A stretch of DNA of 64,000 nt from Patiria pectinifera (lineage: Eukaryota; Echinodermata; Asteroidea; Valvatida; Asterinidae): assembly GCA_029964075.1 (NCBI GenBank), contig CM057148.1, positions 28,637,916-28,701,915 on the forward strand, read 5' to 3'. Shown piece by piece: positions 1-8,349 of this stretch. The position numbers were made by a program, and so were the translations under genes. The notes beneath the pieces are model-generated. The model had not been told where the DNA came from. It did not search any database and saw nothing but the letters and a program-made list of their open reading frames with translations. The first letter of the stretch is position 1. Each line of letters begins with the position of its first letter.

Positions 1-416
1 AGATTCACCAACTCTAACATTCTTTTAACAAAACCAATTTAGTCATTAACTGTTCAATTTCAAAGTTTGGTCACCCATTTTAGTCACCGGGTCCAGAATA
101 TTCGTCATTACAGATCAAATCTGTCTAAGCTGTTGCCGAATGGGCAGCATTCCGAGATCAAATTCGTCTTTTATAAATATCAATTAGACGAATTTGATTT
201 CTGAATAACACGATTCGGCGTAGTCCAGACGAGATCAAATACACCGGGAGGAAAACGTGTGCTCATTGTTTGAATTTGTTTGGACAAAATTTGAAATTGT
301 CTGACAAAAGACGCAATTAAACATTGACAATGCACTAAATCGATGTTCCTGGACGAAATTGAATATAAGAATCGGTGAATTCGAACGAAACATGTTTTGA
401 AATAGCCAGGAAAACC
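1..416. repeat. MITE family A, copy 1 (cut by window edge)
   Basis: The right end reads into AAAACCTATATTAAG, the complement of the left end of the other family members (GGTTTTCCCGGC). The same blocks recur at 1001-1443, 2957-3890, 17011-17443 and 17448-18316. The centre holds an internal inverted repeat (ATCAAATTCGTCT facing AGACGAATTTGAT near 150-205). There is no coding potential, so it is probably a non-autonomous DNA transposon. The superfamily is unassigned; flanking TA/TATA suggests a short A/T target duplication. Confidence 0.75.
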
Positions 417-475
417 TATATTAAGAGAAACAAAAAATAGTAAATGAAGGTCACTGCGAACGCATCTTTAATATA

Positions 476-870
476 CAGGGTGAGTCCAAAAAACGAGACC
501 CAAATGTCGGGACCATTGTTTAAGTGAAGTTCTGCATGTTGCACTTTGAAAATCTGGGATACAAAAGCCCAATTCATAGGCTTTCTTTTTGACAAGAATC
601 ATTGAATTCACGCATGTACTTTTTAAGTTTTTAAGTTAATTTTAAACACAACCACCGTTTTAAAGTTCTGTCCACGGATCACACGAGGGTAAGTGTTCTT
701 TTACCAAAAATGAATTTAGAATTCCGTAACTTAAAAAGTACATGAATGATTTCAATGATTTCTGTACTAAATTATGAATTGGGTTTTTTTTATCCTAGAT
801 TTTCAAAGTGCTACATGCAGAGCCTCAGTATCAGTAAAACAAAAGTCCCGACATTTGGGTGTCACCCCTC
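476..870. repeat. Mariner-like MITE, copy 1
   Basis: It begins TA-CAGGGTGAGTCCAAAAAA, and a degenerate inverted version (CCCGACATTTGGGTGTCACCCC) closes it near 868. The same family occurs at 4950-13622 (interrupted) and 27851-28520. A TA flank with a CAGGG terminus and A-run fits Tc1/mariner-type MITEs. No transposase remains. Confidence 0.65.
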
Positions 871-1000
871 AATCCTATACTTATTAATACCGGTATATTT
901 TATTTACGTCTTTTTTGGCCAGACACGTCATTGATGAGTTTCAACAAACGTTTGTCTTGAGCAGGACAACTTGTTTTTATGTTGTCCCAAATATATTATA

Positions 1001-1443
1001 GGTTTTCCCGGCCAATTTGAAACGCTTATCAATCGAATTCACCGTTTTCTAATTTTCAAATTCGTCCATCAACATCGATTTAACGCACTGCCAATGTTTA
1101 ATTGCGTCTATTTTCAGAAAATTTCATAATTCCGTTCAAGCACACGTTCAAACAAAGAACACACGTTTTTGTCCTGAGTATTGATTTCGTCTCGTCCACT
1201 CCAAACTATTCAGAAATCAAATTCGTCTATATAATTGATTTGTATAAGAGGAATTCCATCTCCGAATGCTGCCATTTGCGGCAACAACTGAGACGAATTT
1301 GATCTGCAATGACGAATATTCTCGACCCGGTGACTGAAGAGGGTGACCAAACTTTGAAATTGAATGGCAAATGACTAAAAACAATTTCTTTAAGTTTCTC
1401 AGACGAAATGGATTGTTAGAGTTGGTGAACTTGAATGAAGACC
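1001..1443. repeat. MITE family A, copy 2
   Basis: This is a nearly full-length copy in inverse orientation to copy 1. It starts GGTTTTCCCGGCC and ends at ACCTATATTAAG; the last TIR bases before ACC have been lost. It shares the block from AATTCGTCCATCAACATCG to GGTGACCAAACTTTGAAATTG with the other copies. Confidence 0.75.
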
Positions 1444-1454
1444 TATATTAAGCC

Positions 1455-1600
1455 AGTGGCGCACCCCGAATTAGGCTGGGGGCTCACAATTCTTTTTTTT
1501 TTAATTTGTTTGTTTAGAAGGTAGATTTTTTTCCAAAAATGTTGCCCAAAATTGTTGCCGCATTTTTTTTTTGGGGGGGGGAGAGAGGTTGATTCGGACT
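1455..1600. repeat. G-rich transposon remnant with CAGTGGCGCACCC end
   Basis: CAGTGGCGCACCC followed by a T-run and a G9 tract resembles the ends of the CAGGGGCGGATCC family seen whole at 21565-21873 and 57647-57976. No opposite end was found, so this is a fragment lying 180 bp upstream of the first BAX-like exon. Confidence 0.4.
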
Positions 1601-1778
1601 ATTTTGGCGTCGCCATTTGCACCCCTGTTATACTACTGGAAAAATTAATAGCCCACGTACATATCACCCCGGTCAAATCGTGGGACAACAAAAACAAATT
1701 CCCCCTCCTCCCCACCCCCAGCGACACCCATGCCGGTTGTGCACGGAGTCCATATACTCCATGTTGTACTCTCTGCAG

Positions 1779-1917
1779 GTTTATAGATTCATTAACCCCA
1801 GATGTATCCACGAAAGCTATCATTGCTGTAGCTGAAAAGGTATTTGCTGATGGTGTGATAAACTGGGGACGGATTATCAGCCTGTTCTACTTTGTCTACA
1901 AGATAGTATGTGTCAAG
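1779..1917 (+). CDS. BAX: BAX-like BCL-2 family protein, exon with BH1
   Basis: The exon lies between a good acceptor (CTCTGCAG, 1771-1778) and a donor (GTGAGA at 1918). It is read with one leading base and then 46 codons ending IVCVK. The BH1 core DGVINWGRIISLFYF closely resembles mammalian BAX in the Asn-Trp-Gly-Arg pocket and the following helix 5, the pore-forming hairpin helix. BAX/BAK proteins permeabilise the outer mitochondrial membrane during apoptosis. The phase matches the next exon at 4001. N-terminal exons carrying helix 1 and BH3, about 70 residues in BAX, are not recognisable at 1-1778 and presumably lie left of the window. BAK or an invertebrate paralogue is an alternative, but FYF after NWGR favours BAX. 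Confidence 0.85.
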
Positions 1918-2002
1918 GTGAGACAAGATGAAACAAATTACAATTGTATCATTTTTACAAGGAATCGATTTTCATTCCCGAGGAATTGAAAGAACAAAAT
2001 TT

Positions 2003-2318
2003 GCCGGGTGCCCGGCAAAAGGGCATATGAGCGTTCTGACGCAAAAATCATTTACAAGAAAATTGCACTGAAAGGTTCCATTGTTCCCCCGCGTGTATCA
2101 AATGTTCGCCCACACGTAATATAAATCGTACGAATTTGAAATTTGTTACACGTATGAATCATAAGTTTTGGAACAACTTGTATTAATTTTGACGAACATT
2201 ATTAAATGTCATTAAAATAGAGGCAGTTTACTGCATATGCCATTTTGCTGGGAACATTTTGGTAATTAAGCGATATTGCATAAGGGCATATGTACATATG
2301 CCCTTCTGCCGGGCACAC
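2003..2318. repeat. Inverted-repeat element (GCCGGGTGCCCGGCAAAAGGGCATATG ends)
   Basis: The left end near 2003 (GCCGGG...AAAAGGGCATATG) is mirrored at 2291-2318 (CATATGCCCTTCTGCCGGGC). The interior of about 270 bp is AT-rich and non-coding. This looks like a MITE; its family and target duplication were not determined. Confidence 0.6.
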
Positions 2319-2544
2319 GACGCAATATGGGAGTATGTTGAAGATTTATTTTTCTTCATATTGACTTCCTGCAGCACGAATAAATACAACCCGCGATTCA
2401 AGAATATAATTATTGTTCATGCTAATTACGGTTTTCATTTTCTCTTAAGTCCATGCTCTGACATAGTCCTGGTGCGTGCGTGTGTGTGTGCATTATATAT
2501 GTATGTAACACCGGTACCGAAGGCAGCCAACGTCGTACACGCAC

Positions 2545-2692
2545 AGCGAAACCGTTGTGTTGTGGAGTCGCGTATATTAACCATTAACCAATCAAATTGT
2601 GTGTGCAAAACAAATCTATACGGTAATAAACTGGCTGTAGTCTTTGCAAACAGAAGGATAACAGCGCGACTCCACAACACAACGGTTTCGCT
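2545..2692. repeat. Perfect 28-bp inverted repeat flanking ~90 bp
   Basis: The left arm at 2545-2572 and the right arm at 2665-2692 are exact reverse complements (28 of 28). Weaker pairing continues outward. It is probably the core of a small MITE whose outer ends have decayed. Confidence 0.75.
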
Positions 2693-2956
2693 GTACGTGT
2701 TGGATGCCTTATGTACCTGTGTTGCATTATGCACAGTCCCGACAGACTGACTCTGTGAGAGCATGGACAAGAGCATGCAATGAAAATGAAAATATGCAGG
2801 TAATTAGCATGAAAAATACATGATGGTCACAGGTTTACCACACCAGAATAGTCTACGATATGTAGAAGGCTGCATGTCGTCAGCTAAAACTCTCGAAGGT
2901 AACTTAATGAATCAGTCTATTGACTTGTAAATGACTCGATTACATTTCAGTGTATA

Positions 2957-3890
2957 GGTTTTCCCGGCTACTTTAAAACATATTTCGTTCGAATTCACCG
3001 ATTCTTATTTTCAATTTCGTCCGGCAACACCGATTTAGTGCACTTCCCATGTTTAATTTCGTCTTTTGTCAAACAATTCAAATTTAGTCCGAACAAATTT
3101 AAACAATGAGCACACGTTTTCGACCAGGAGAATTCGATTTCGTCTCGTCTACGCCGAATCGTGTTATTGAGAAATCAAATTCGTCTAATGCTACACAATT
3201 TCAAAATAAGTGTGTTCAATTTCGTCATACTCCATTGCGATATCTTCAAAGGCATACATGCATCTAATAAGAATAAGTCTTTACTACTTATTTATTTCCT
3301 TACTTCCTCATAAATGTGTCATTTATTTTGATTGTATCTTCGTAAAATATGTTAGACTCAATATTTTAGGCATAATATGACACGGGTATTTATGGGTTAT
3401 TGATTTGTGGCTTTTGACGTTTCCTTTTTTTCATTCTAAGACTTTTTCGTTTCTTTTATTTATTTTAAATAATGTTGTATTGTTGATCTTGGTAATCTTT
3501 ACTTTTTTGTAACTCTTCTTTGAGATCAGTACTCTGCTTTGGTCGAAAAAAATGCCGGCGAATGTGCCAAATTGTGCTTGGGAACAGAAGAAAAATTCTC
3601 TAGAACACACCTGACTAATTTACTTTATACAAGTTTTAAATTGATTGATAACAGATGAATTCGATCTCTGAATGCTGCCATTCCACAACAGCCTGGACGA
3701 ATTTGATCTGTAATGACGAATATTCTCGACACGGTACACTAAAGAAGTTGACCAAACTTTGAAACTGAATAGTAAATGAATAAATTGATTGTGGTAAAAG
3801 CCTGTGTTTTTTTCTCGGACGAAATTGAATGTCAGAGTTGGTGAATTTGGATGAATTTTTTTTAAATAGCTGGGGAAACCTATATTAAAA
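2957..3890. repeat. MITE family A, copy 3, split by ~440 bp
   Basis: The left part (2957 to about 3196, starting GGTTTTCCCGGCTA) and the right part (about 3640-3890, ending GCTGGGGAAACC) each match the family. The intervening 3197-3640 is AT-rich DNA absent from other copies and of unknown nature. Confidence 0.65.
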
Positions 3891-4000
3891 GAATCGGACT
3901 CTATTTCAATTGAACTCGAAGCCATAGACACAACTTGGGGAAATTAATTAGTAAGACTCTGTTATTGTTATGTTTTTGTTTTTGTTTTTTTCGTGTTTAG

Positions 4001-4111
4001 GTCTTGAAGCATCTGCCGAATGTTTCTAGCTGGGTCAAACAGCTCATCAAAGAAATAGTCAAGTTACTGGTCACCAAGGCTGCTGACTGGATAATCGACA
4101 AGGGAGGCTGG
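4001..4111 (+). CDS. BAX: BAX-like BCL-2 family protein, exon with BH2
   Basis: These 37 codons lie between a polypyrimidine acceptor ending GTTTAG (4000) and the donor GTAAAG (4112). The exon is phase 0 at both ends. It starts VLKHLP and ends with the BH2 signature WIIDKGGW, which matches the W-I-x-D-x-G-G-W at the same place in vertebrate BAX. This segment covers helices 6 to 8, which close the hydrophobic groove. Confidence 0.85.
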
Positions 4112-4787
4112 GTAAAGACCAATTTTATAAAGCTACAAATTAAACAGAGAATGTTGCTCAAAATTTTATTTGCGTAGCAAGCATCAGCTGGGAACCAGTC
4201 ACAAACAATATATATTGCATGGCATTTGGACTGGTAGCCTGCTTTTGCTTGGCAAATATTTTCTGATTTTGAATTTAGCCAACGATATTTTCAAACCCGC
4301 GGTGGTAAGTGTACCGTCTGCCGCTTGAGGGTGTCATCGCCGAGGTCGATTAGGTCCCTGCACACCATTCAGAGGGTGGAATACAGGGCAGTCAGCCCTG
4401 TATCAACTTTTCGCTGATTTCGCACCTGAAAGTGAAGCCCAGTGATATTAATTTGAAGCCTAAGACCAAACTGGTACATATCCAACTTTTGGAGAAGATT
4501 GAGCCTTCGGTAGTCTGATGGCATATGACTATGGAAATGTGTAAAGATAGAGACTGGGTACCAGATTTTTTTTTGACACAGACAGTTGATTGATGCAGTA
4601 CAGTTGATTCATATGCCAGTTTTGTTTTCGTGTTATTGCAAATGAGTTGGACCTATTGTTTCCACGACATTCACTATGGAATGTTAATTTCAACAGCAAC
4701 TCTAGAAAACGGCCAGTTTTGCATTGAGTCAATGTAAATTTACAAAATTTAACTTTTGCCGTTTGGCATTCTTTTTTTGCTTCCTAG

Positions 4788-4907
4788 GCGGCTATAAAGG
4801 ACTACTTGGCAGCGAATAAATACTTTGCAACTTGGGGTTTTAATATATTCTTTGGCCTGTCGCTTCTCGTGCTAGGCTACAGTTTCTTTAAAGTCAACAA
4901 AGGATAG
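4788..4907 (+). CDS. BAX: BAX-like BCL-2 family protein, last coding exon (membrane anchor)
   Basis: The acceptor TTCCTAG ends at 4787, and 39 codons follow before TAG at 4905-4907. The tail FNIFFGLSLLVLGYSFFK is a single hydrophobic segment followed by VNKG, a typical BAX/BAK tail anchor (helix 9) for the outer mitochondrial membrane. The three exons give 122 C-terminal residues that join in frame, with normal family spacing from BH1 to BH2 to anchor and no breaks. Confidence 0.85.
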   Translation, partial: AAIKDYLAANKYFATWGFNIFFGLSLLVLGYSFFKVNKG

Positions 4908-4916
4908 CAGGTAAGT
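4908..4916 (+). promoter_or_regulatory. Strong splice donor 3 nt after the BAX-like stop
   Basis: TAG is followed at once by CAG|GTAAGTT, a near-ideal U2 donor cutting after 4910. The 3'UTR is therefore probably interrupted by an intron starting at 4911. A junction this close to the stop would not be expected to trigger nonsense-mediated decay. Use of the site is inferred. Confidence 0.6.
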
Positions 4917-5065
4917 TATGATGACAAAATAAACCAATAAATGAAAATACAGAGTGAGAAAAAAAGGAAACCCAAATGGCGCCTCCTATTGTGTAAAGAA
5001 CCTAAGATGTGAAAACTGTCTTTTTGTACAAGAATCATTAAAATCACTGGTACTTTTTGAGTTAT

Positions 5066-5070
5066 AAAAT
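5066..5070. repeat. Target-site duplication, left (AAAAT)
   Basis: AAAAT directly precedes the LTR start TGTCAA and is repeated at 13093-13097 directly after the right LTR. Copy 3 of the host MITE has a single AATTTTGAACAC-type junction here, which confirms the empty site. Confidence 0.9.
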
Positions 5071-5411
5071 TGTCAAATTATTTCCATTTTTTTTATGTCT
5101 CGTTTTTATGCCAGAGTTTTTGTGTACGTTTCGTGTCTGTTTCCTTTATCGTTCACTCGACCCCGAATTCACGCAGTTTATCACACTTCGATCTAGATAC
5201 TTACGCAACGGTTTTTAAACGCGATGTCTTCACGGAATTCGCACCTAATTGGTAGCACCGGCCAATTATCTCTTTTATTCGACGGTACCAGTAGGAAGAC
5301 GCCCCTCGAAATGAATGGTTATGGTAATTTACTGTCTTTTCCTTGGGAATTCGTTTGTAGTATTTTATATGTTCTCGGAAGTCCAGGTGAAAGCACATTC
5401 TTTGAACGTGG

Positions 5412-5418
5412 TATAAAT
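5412..5418 (+). promoter_or_regulatory. Putative LTR TATA box
   Basis: TATAAAT lies about 340 bp into the LTR, and the same site occurs at 11925 in the right LTR. It is the only good TATA match upstream of the polyadenylation signal, so the R region probably begins about 30 bp downstream. This is inference. Confidence 0.45.
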
Positions 5419-6463
5419 TTGAAGCGTAAGGTAGAGTGTGGGAGAGAACCATTTGTGCGTTTGGGAGAGAGAGGTGTCCCAGAGTTATTTGTGTGAAATT
5501 GTGTTGGGTCATCGCCACCCGTAACCAGCAGGCGAGTGGAAGCAGCCACCGCAGGTACCGGGCCGGCCAACCTAAACCGTTGAGGCCGAGAGCCACGTAT
5601 AGTCAAAAGTACATGTAAAAGTACTTGCTTGACCCTCTCTTCATCTGTATATGACCAGACGTACCACACGGCAGTAGCCTGACTCAAGAGTACACTCTCC
5701 AAGAATTACCATAACCATTTTCCCTGGTGGGAACAACCAACCCAATTCCGATCCCGTGAGACCAATCTCTAAATGGCAGGGACCCCACTGTAGCCAGGCG
5801 GTGACTGATCCACACACTGATCGAGGCAGAGACGACCAGCCAGTCCACGCCCGTGTCACCCACCTGAGCCAAATTCTGTATCTGGGGAAGGTTGCAAGTA
5901 TCTTAAACATCATCTAGAATCTGGCATCTAAAACCCACAAATTGGCTTTGATTTAAATTGTAATTTGTAAAACTTAAAGACCGGTTGCTTTGTTTTGTTT
6001 ACTTTGTTTCTTTTAATGTAACAACTAAGTTGGCTTTATTTGAAGATTTGGATTGATATTTCTGTATTCGTTTCTTTGCTGGATCAGCAAATTTTCCGTT
6101 AATATTTTGTTAAGACTCAGTTGAGAAATTGCTGAATTATTTTGTTGGATTGCGCTTTCATGATTTTGTGTGTTGTTGCAAAGTAGCTAATTTGTATACC
6201 GTGCTAAGTTAACTTGCTAAGTTAACCTGCTAATTTAACCTGCTAATTTAACCTGCGATTTAATTTGCTTGATTTGAGAAGTTTCTTTTGATTTGCCTAA
6301 GTTGAATTCTGTTACATTTTGTCATCTTTAGGAAACCCTGATTTCTTTGGATCGTTCTTAAGTTGCGTTCTTGAATTGTGGAAGTTCCTCTGATTTAATT
6401 TGATTATTTTGTAAATATTCTTGTAAATATTCCTCTTCTTTTCTTCATTTGATTTTTCTTTAA

Positions 6464-6469
6464 AATAAA
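6464..6469 (+). terminator. LTR polyadenylation signal
   Basis: AATAAA lies about 110 bp before the LTR end and is repeated at 12976-12981 in the right LTR, where it would end the genomic transcript. Confidence 0.55.
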
Positions 6470-6584
6470 ATTGTGCTTTTGCTCTTGAAGTTAAAATCAA
6501 ATCCGTTTCTGTTTGCCTTATTTACTGAGTTGAAGACAGAACCATCCCATGTATCTAAGGTCTTGAGAAAATACTTGACATTTT

Positions 6585-6602
6585 TGGGGGCTTGTCCGGG
6601 AA
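6585..6602 (+). other. Primer-binding site, tRNA-Pro-like
   Basis: TGGGGGCTTGTCCGGGAA starts 4 nt after the LTR. It matches the complement of the 3' end of tRNA-Pro (the site used by gammaretroviruses such as MLV) at 16 of 18 positions, including the TGG that pairs with CCA. A mature tRNA from the host genome would settle the identity. Confidence 0.8.
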
Positions 6603-6817
6603 TTGAATTTAACGAAACAGGGAGCCAAAACAAGCGGAAGCAGGTGTTTCAAGTGTTCTGTCCTGAACTGAGGTAAACAAGGCAATTAGTTAAATTGCAT
6701 GTGTGATTAACTGTTTTATTTTGTACTTTTGTATCTCTTTTTGTGGTTTTTATTGATGTATGAGGTACCATGGCGTCAGGCTGACTGCTGCTGTGAAGTC
6801 TGGTCAATCCCGTCCTG

Positions 6818-7336
6818 ATGTTCAAGTTCACGAGCGTACCACGTATCCTTTTACTCGTTCTGTTGGTTGTTGGTGGTAAGACCCTAGTGTGCAGTATGGA
6901 CAGCGAGATAAAGGAGTTGAGACTTTTAGGTGAAAGTTGTGGTATGGTAGGCCCAGAATTGTTAGACTTCGTGCAGAGCGAACGCGAAAAGGCACAAAAG
7001 AGACTTAGGACCGAACGCGCGGAGAACTTAGAACTTAAAAGACAAGAGGCAGAACTTAAGAAACAAGAACTAGAGAATCTGAAAATGCAAATCTCATTAG
7101 AGAATATCAAGAAGGAAACTAAGAGTACGGAAGAGACATCGAACTCCAAACAAGGCACAAAACCTAAGGCACGCGTACCTAAGTTACCCCATTTCGATGA
7201 TACACGCGATGACATAGACGCGTACTTGCAACGCTTTGAACGTTATGCTAAGTATCAATCTTGGGAAGAAAACGAATGGGCAACCAGCTTAAGCGCTCTG
7301 CTGAAAGGTAAAGCCCTTGATGTATACTCGCGTTAG
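6818..7336 (+). CDS. gag: Retrotransposon Gag, N-terminal part
   Basis: This 172-codon frame ends at TAG 7334-7336. The functional start is more likely the Met at 6897 (MDSEIKEL), because the 26 residues before it are hydrophobic and unlike Gag. A highly charged coiled-coil stretch rich in Glu, Lys and Arg (about residues 45-100) precedes the capsid-type segment LPHFDDTRDDIDAYLQRFER. Homology continues without a gap in the next frame from 7336, so the stop reflects a one-base deletion at about 7334 rather than the natural end of Gag. Confidence 0.8.
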   Translation: MFKFTSVPRILLLVLLVVGGKTLVCSMDSEIKELRLLGESCGMVGPELLDFVQSEREKAQKRLRTERAENLELKRQEAELKKQELENLKMQISLENIKKETKSTEETSNSKQGTKPKARVPKLPHFDDTRDDIDAYLQRFERYAKYQSWEENEWATSLSALLKGKALDVYSR

Positions 7337-8349
7337 GCGCAGACGACTCATCTGACTACGCGGCACTCAAAGACGCGCTCCTGAAGCGATTTCATCTGAA
7401 CGAACATGGGTTTAGGCAAAAATTCCGATCGGCGAAACCGGAAAAAGACGAAAGTGCACCCCAATTTGCCGTCCGCTTAGATAACCTGATTACACGTTGG
7501 GTAGATATGGCGAAGATTCCAAAGAGTTACGATGCACTTAAAGATCTGTATCTCCGCGAACAATTCATGAATTCGTGTAGTGAAGACCTTGCTCTTTTTC
7601 TTAAGGAACGCAAACCGGCAAATGTGACAGAAATGGCTCGTCTGGCTGAGCAGTACACGGATGCGCACGGTAGCTTTGGCTTGTCGTTGACTAGGAAAAT
7701 CCAGCAACCACATTCCTCTTATAGGCGACCCTCCGAACAAAGACAAACCAATCGACCGCCAAATTCGTCGAACTATAGTCACCAAGCAAGCAATTCAAAC
7801 ACAAGTTCGAATACTCGAGACAGGTTTCAGCGCACATGCTTCCTTTGCGGGAAACCAGGACACATTGCGCGTGATTGTCAGAATCGGCCGCGAAGTGTTT
7901 CCAAAGTCGCAAGCGTCATTGCTTCCGCGATCACCGGCTTACTCGGTAATGAGAATGATCATGAGATTACCTGTACGAAGGAAACCGATGCGCCTCACAA
8001 CCCCAGATCTAGGGAACACAATCGAGATAATGATCCAGAGACGGTAGCATATATGATGACAATACCAAAACTGGCGTCTCTTGAAAGATGCTGTACCCAA
8101 AAAGGTTACGCCACGTTAATGTGTGGACATGAACTACCGGTCATGACTGCGGCATGTAAAAACACAGAACGAACCGGAATGCCCGTATCTGACGGTATAG
8201 TGAATAACACTAGATGTAAAGTCTTACGCGATAGTGGCTGTAGTAGTGTAGTAATCAGACGCGATTTAGTTCTCCGCAGAACAGCTCACTGGCAAAGAAA
8301 AATCGTGTGTTCTTGTAGATGGAACGATTCGTGTAGCACCTGTCGCTAG
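7336..8349 (+). CDS. gag: Retrotransposon Gag C-terminus, zinc knuckle and protease start
   Basis: The frame is open from 7336. The segment GFRQKFRSAKP followed by REQFMNSCSEDLALFLKERK resembles the SCAN domain of vertebrate zinc-finger proteins. A CCHC knuckle (CFLCGKPGHIARDC) lies at 7837-7878 and binds genomic RNA in Gag proteins. The aspartic protease triad DSG lies at 8230-8238, followed by CSSVVI. After Asp-Leu-Val at 8271 the frame loses protease similarity, because one extra base at about 8272 moves the true frame to that of the next ORF. Confidence 0.85.
   Translation, partial: GADDSSDYAALKDALLKRFHLNEHGFRQKFRSAKPEKDESAPQFAVRLDNLITRWVDMAKIPKSYDALKDLYLREQFMNSCSEDLALFLKERKPANVTEMARLAEQYTDAHGSFGLSLTRKIQQPHSSYRRPSEQRQTNRPPNSSNYSHQASNSNTSSNTRDRFQRTCFLCGKPGHIARDCQNRPRSVSKVASVIASAITGLLGNENDHEITCTKETDAPHNPRSREHNRDNDPETVAYMMTIPKLASLERCCTQKGYATLMCGHELPVMTAACKNTERTGMPVSDGIVNNTRCKVLRDSGCSSVVIRRDLVLRRTAHWQRKIVCSCRWNDSCSTCR

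Larger units (their letters stand above)
1918..4000 (+). other. BAX-like intron, filled with repeats
   Basis: The intron has GT at 1918 and TTTAG at 3996-4000. It contains an inverted-repeat element at 2003-2318, a perfect 28-bp inverted repeat at 2545/2692, an interrupted family A MITE at 2957-3890, and AT-rich sequence without further recognisable content. Open frames at 2259-2776 are created by the inverted repeats and show no protein family. Confidence 0.7.
5071..6580 (+). repeat. Left LTR (1510 bp)
   Basis: It starts TGTCAA and ends TTGACA, giving inverted 6-bp termini. It matches 11585-13092 along its whole length; the visible differences are one T in a T-run near 5090, two bases near 5661 and one G near 6332. 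It includes four degenerate 15-bp repeats of the GCTAAGTTAACCT type around 6205-6258. The 131-aa minus-strand frame it contains has no family resemblance. Confidence 0.95.

Noticed and set aside
2259-2776. 163-codon (+) and 113-codon (-) ORFs
   Set aside because: They arise from mirrored open sequence in the inverted repeat at 2545-2692; no recognisable domain or splice context.
5201-5702. 131- and 127-codon minus-strand ORFs in the left LTR, repeated at 11714-12119
   Set aside because: They are duplicated with the LTR, antisense to the element, and show no protein family.
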